Assembly: GCA_964501535.1 (NCBI GenBank)
Contig: CAZCSV010000005.1
Span: 62,001 to 126,000, forward strand
Origin: FEN-1279 sp964501535
GTDB taxonomy: Bacteria > Bacteroidota > Ignavibacteria > Tepidaquicellales > Tepidaquicellaceae
Direction: 5' to 3'
DNA: 64,000 bases
A program made the position numbers and the translations under genes. The notes under the pieces are model-generated. The model was not told the DNA's origin. It made no database searches and saw only the letters and a program-made list of their open reading frames with translations. Positions 62,239 through 64,000 of this stretch are shown one piece after another. Within the stretch, counting starts at the first letter, position 1; each line of letters opens with the position of its first letter.

Positions 62239-62286
62239 TTATTGGGAAATATTTGTAATGTATTAATTAACTTAAAATTATTAAAA

Positions 62287-63324
62287 ATGAAAAAACTTTT
62301 AGTATTATTTTTATTCGGCGTTTTGATTTTTTCCTGCGGGAAAAAGGATGAAAAGCAGGGCAATATGCAGTTAAATGGAGCGGGTGCAACATTTCCTTTT
62401 CCGCTTTACTCAAAATGGTTCGATGAATATGCAAAGATAAACAAAGATGCAAAAATCAATTACCAGTCAATCGGAAGCGGCGGCGGAATAAAGCAAATCA
62501 CGGAAGGAACGGTAGATTTCGGGGCAACGGACAGTCCGATGAACGAAGAAGAGACCAAAGCGGCGGAATCAAAGAACAATACGAAGATAGACCACATCCC
62601 GACTGTTTTGGGTGCGGTTGTACTGACATACAATGTTCCCGGTTTGGATAAGCCGTTGAATTTATCGGGTGAATTAATTTCGGAAATATATCTCGGAAAA
62701 ATAAAGAAATGGAATGACCCGAAAATTTTAAAAGAAAATAACGGAGTTAAACTTCCCGATAAGGATATTTCTGTTGTATACAGAACGGACGGAAGCGGAA
62801 CTACTTATATTTTCACCGATTATTTATCAAACATCAGTGAAGATTTTAAGAAAGAAGTCGGCATATCCAAGACAGTTAAATTTCCTGCCGGACAGGGTGG
62901 AAAGGGTAACGAGGGTGTAACCGGTGTTGTTAAACAGCTTGAGTATTCGATTGGCTATGTTGAATTGATTTATGCTTTGCAAAATAATTTGAAATATGCA
63001 AACATTAAGAATGCAGAAGGTGAATTCATCACTCCTTCCCTTGAATCGGTAACTAAAGCGGGGGAAGTGACGTTACCGCAAATGCCCGAAAGTCTGACGA
63101 TGTCAATTATAAATCCTAAAGGTAAGGGTGCATATCCGATTGCAAGTTACACTTATTTGCTGGTATATGAAAAACACAAAAATTCCGAAAAGGGTAAAAT
63201 GCTGAAATCGTTTTTACAATGGGCATTAACTGACGGTCAGAAATTTGCGAAGGACCTTGGTTACGCACCCCTGCCGGTTGATGTCAGCAAGAAAGCTTTG
63301 GATAAAATTTCAAAAATCAATTAA
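62287..63324 (+). CDS. pstS: Phosphate-binding lipoprotein PstS
   Basis: PstS binds phosphate for the Pst ABC importer. The 345-residue product has lipobox LIFSC (Cys17), NGAGATFPFPLYSKWFDEY at the mature N-terminus, SIGSGGGIKQI, FGATDSPM, and RTDGSGTTYIFTDYL, all contacting phosphate in the family. The ATG at 62287 was taken because an upstream in-frame ATG (62242) adds only a non-signal tail. A Pho-box-like repeat lies upstream; the porin-like gene follows after 24 bp. The Pst permease genes are not seen here, so they may lie beyond the window. Confidence 0.95.
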   Translation: MKKLLVLFLFGVLIFSCGKKDEKQGNMQLNGAGATFPFPLYSKWFDEYAKINKDAKINYQSIGSGGGIKQITEGTVDFGATDSPMNEEETKAAESKNNTKIDHIPTVLGAVVLTYNVPGLDKPLNLSGELISEIYLGKIKKWNDPKILKENNGVKLPDKDISVVYRTDGSGTTYIFTDYLSNISEDFKKEVGISKTVKFPAGQGGKGNEGVTGVVKQLEYSIGYVELIYALQNNLKYANIKNAEGEFITPSLESVTKAGEVTLPQMPESLTMSIINPKGKGAYPIASYTYLLVYEKHKNSEKGKMLKSFLQWALTDGQKFAKDLGYAPLPVDVSKKALDKISKIN

Positions 63325-63348
63325 TTTTATAAAATTAAATTTATATAA

Positions 63349-64000
63349 ATGAAAAAATATTTATTATTATCTCTCGCTTTAGTCTTATTTTCTTCCGCTT
63401 TTTCGCAAAACAAACCCGAATTCAAGAAAGAAGTGAAAATCGGCGGAGTTGTATTTACGGGCTGGACTTTCAATATGGATAATGCGGATTTCATCACAAA
63501 GCTGGATACGAGTTCCGCAAATTCATCCGAGCCTTTCGGATACAATCCCGTAAAGAACCAGTTTGAAACAAGCAGAAACAGTTTTTATTTCGATAGGGCA
63601 TATGTTAACATTAACGCTACCCTGACACCGCAGATAAAGGCAAGAATAACTCCGGATATTTACTCGATGACTGATGGTTCGGGAAAGACGCAGTATTTCA
63701 CGCAAATCAAGTTCGGATATTTTGACTATACGCCTTTAAAAACGGAAGACGGTTTATCATTATCCTTCTCGCTTGGAATTATTCCCAATAACTGGACGAG
63801 CAATATGGACAAATATTACGGTTACAGGGGCGTAGCCAAGACATTAACCGATTACAACTGGACTACGAGTGCAGTAAGGTCAGGGAATACTGTAAAAGTT
63901 ACATCAAGTTCATTTTTCCCGACCGCTGATTTGGGAATGACGACGAAGCTGACATTACCAAAAAAATATGCAGACCTTTACGTGAGTATTTTAAACGGCA
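63349..64000 (+). CDS. Outer-membrane porin-like protein, 5' part
   Basis: The frame is open from ATG 63349 to the window end (217 codons). It has a signal peptide (MKKYLLLSLALVLFSSAFSQ) and strand-rich sequence: EVKIGGVVFTGWTFNMD, NSFYFDRAYVNINATLTPQI, ITPDIYSMTDGSGKTQYFTQIK, LSLSFSLGIIPNNW. FYFDRAYVNINATL is reminiscent of phosphate-selective porin (OprP/O) domains. It follows pstS by 24 bp, so phosphate uptake across the outer membrane is a reasonable inference. The C-terminal closing strand is outside the window. Confidence 0.65.
   Translation, partial: MKKYLLLSLALVLFSSAFSQNKPEFKKEVKIGGVVFTGWTFNMDNADFITKLDTSSANSSEPFGYNPVKNQFETSRNSFYFDRAYVNINATLTPQIKARITPDIYSMTDGSGKTQYFTQIKFGYFDYTPLKTEDGLSLSFSLGIIPNNWTSNMDKYYGYRGVAKTLTDYNWTTSAVRSGNTVKVTSSSFFPTADLGMTTKLTLPKKYADLYVSILNG

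Noticed and set aside
1..64000. tRNA, rRNA or insertion sequence genes
   Set aside because: I scanned the gene gaps for tRNA T-loop sequences, rRNA stretches and transposase genes and saw none; the gaps are mostly short or filled by repeats.

Overview
The window looks like chromosomal DNA of a low-GC, Gram-negative member of the Bacteroidota/Chlorobi (FCB) group, most like Ignavibacteria or a close relative. Three things point there. Two secreted proteins (23170-24879 and 52520-53776) end in a type IX secretion (T9SS) sorting domain with the NFPNPFNP-type start. DUF5683, PhoH, FolE2, ThyX and Sua5 occur in arrangements familiar from that group. Many starts are TTG or GTG and lack a Shine-Dalgarno. 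This is inference from family resemblance; no 16S rRNA or tRNA gene is visible. Most of the 60 protein genes are core functions, and both ends are cut (glyA on the left, an outer-membrane porin-like gene on the right).

Layout. 1-6496, mostly plus: glyA (3' part), tatC, a polyprenyl synthase, trmH (minus), dinG-type helicase, rsmB. 6607-15438, minus: a three-gene envelope cluster (ExbB/GldL-like membrane protein, GldM-like anchored protein, outer-membrane candidate), phoH, a LysM protein and a small lipoprotein behind a near-consensus promoter, then guaA with a BadF-type kinase. 15701-25341, plus: an FN3-like secreted protein, three small membrane proteins, prfA, a glycyl radical enzyme with its activase, and a T9SS metalloprotease between two small exported proteins. 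25454-30961: glyS, an SDR, AlkD, GDP-fucose synthase, an aldehyde dehydrogenase. 31159-37505, plus: secG, DUF5683, asnS, NYN and HD proteins, an ABC-2 exporter and a lipoprotein. 37512-40381, minus: fbp, a four-helix-bundle gene flanked by inverted repeat arrays, radA.

An A/T-rich two-gene island (40976-42681), one member with uracil-DNA-glycosylase-like motifs, follows a 594-bp hairpin-rich gap. Then comes a tightly packed envelope cluster (42783-52420): sua5, a beta-propeller, a vWA protein, a 1192-residue outer-membrane candidate and a TonB-like protein with a duplicated cytoplasmic module. The right end has a GIY-YIG gene, a compound minisatellite, ndk, a PBP1A-lpxH operon, folE2-nudix-rpmG, thyX, proline dehydrogenase, and pstS plus a porin-like gene behind a candidate Pho box.

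Small repeats are the most distinctive feature. I see a 9-bp tandem family (AAACTTGAY and its complement) near gene ends, a 21-bp tandem repeat, TGACTCC...GGAGTCA palindromes, a GCGTTCCC...GGGAACG element, and short GC-rich palindromes, two of which lie in frame inside coding sequences (rsmB and the T9SS propeller protein). Several sigma70-like promoters (TTGACA-like, 17 bp, TATATT-like) can be read directly.
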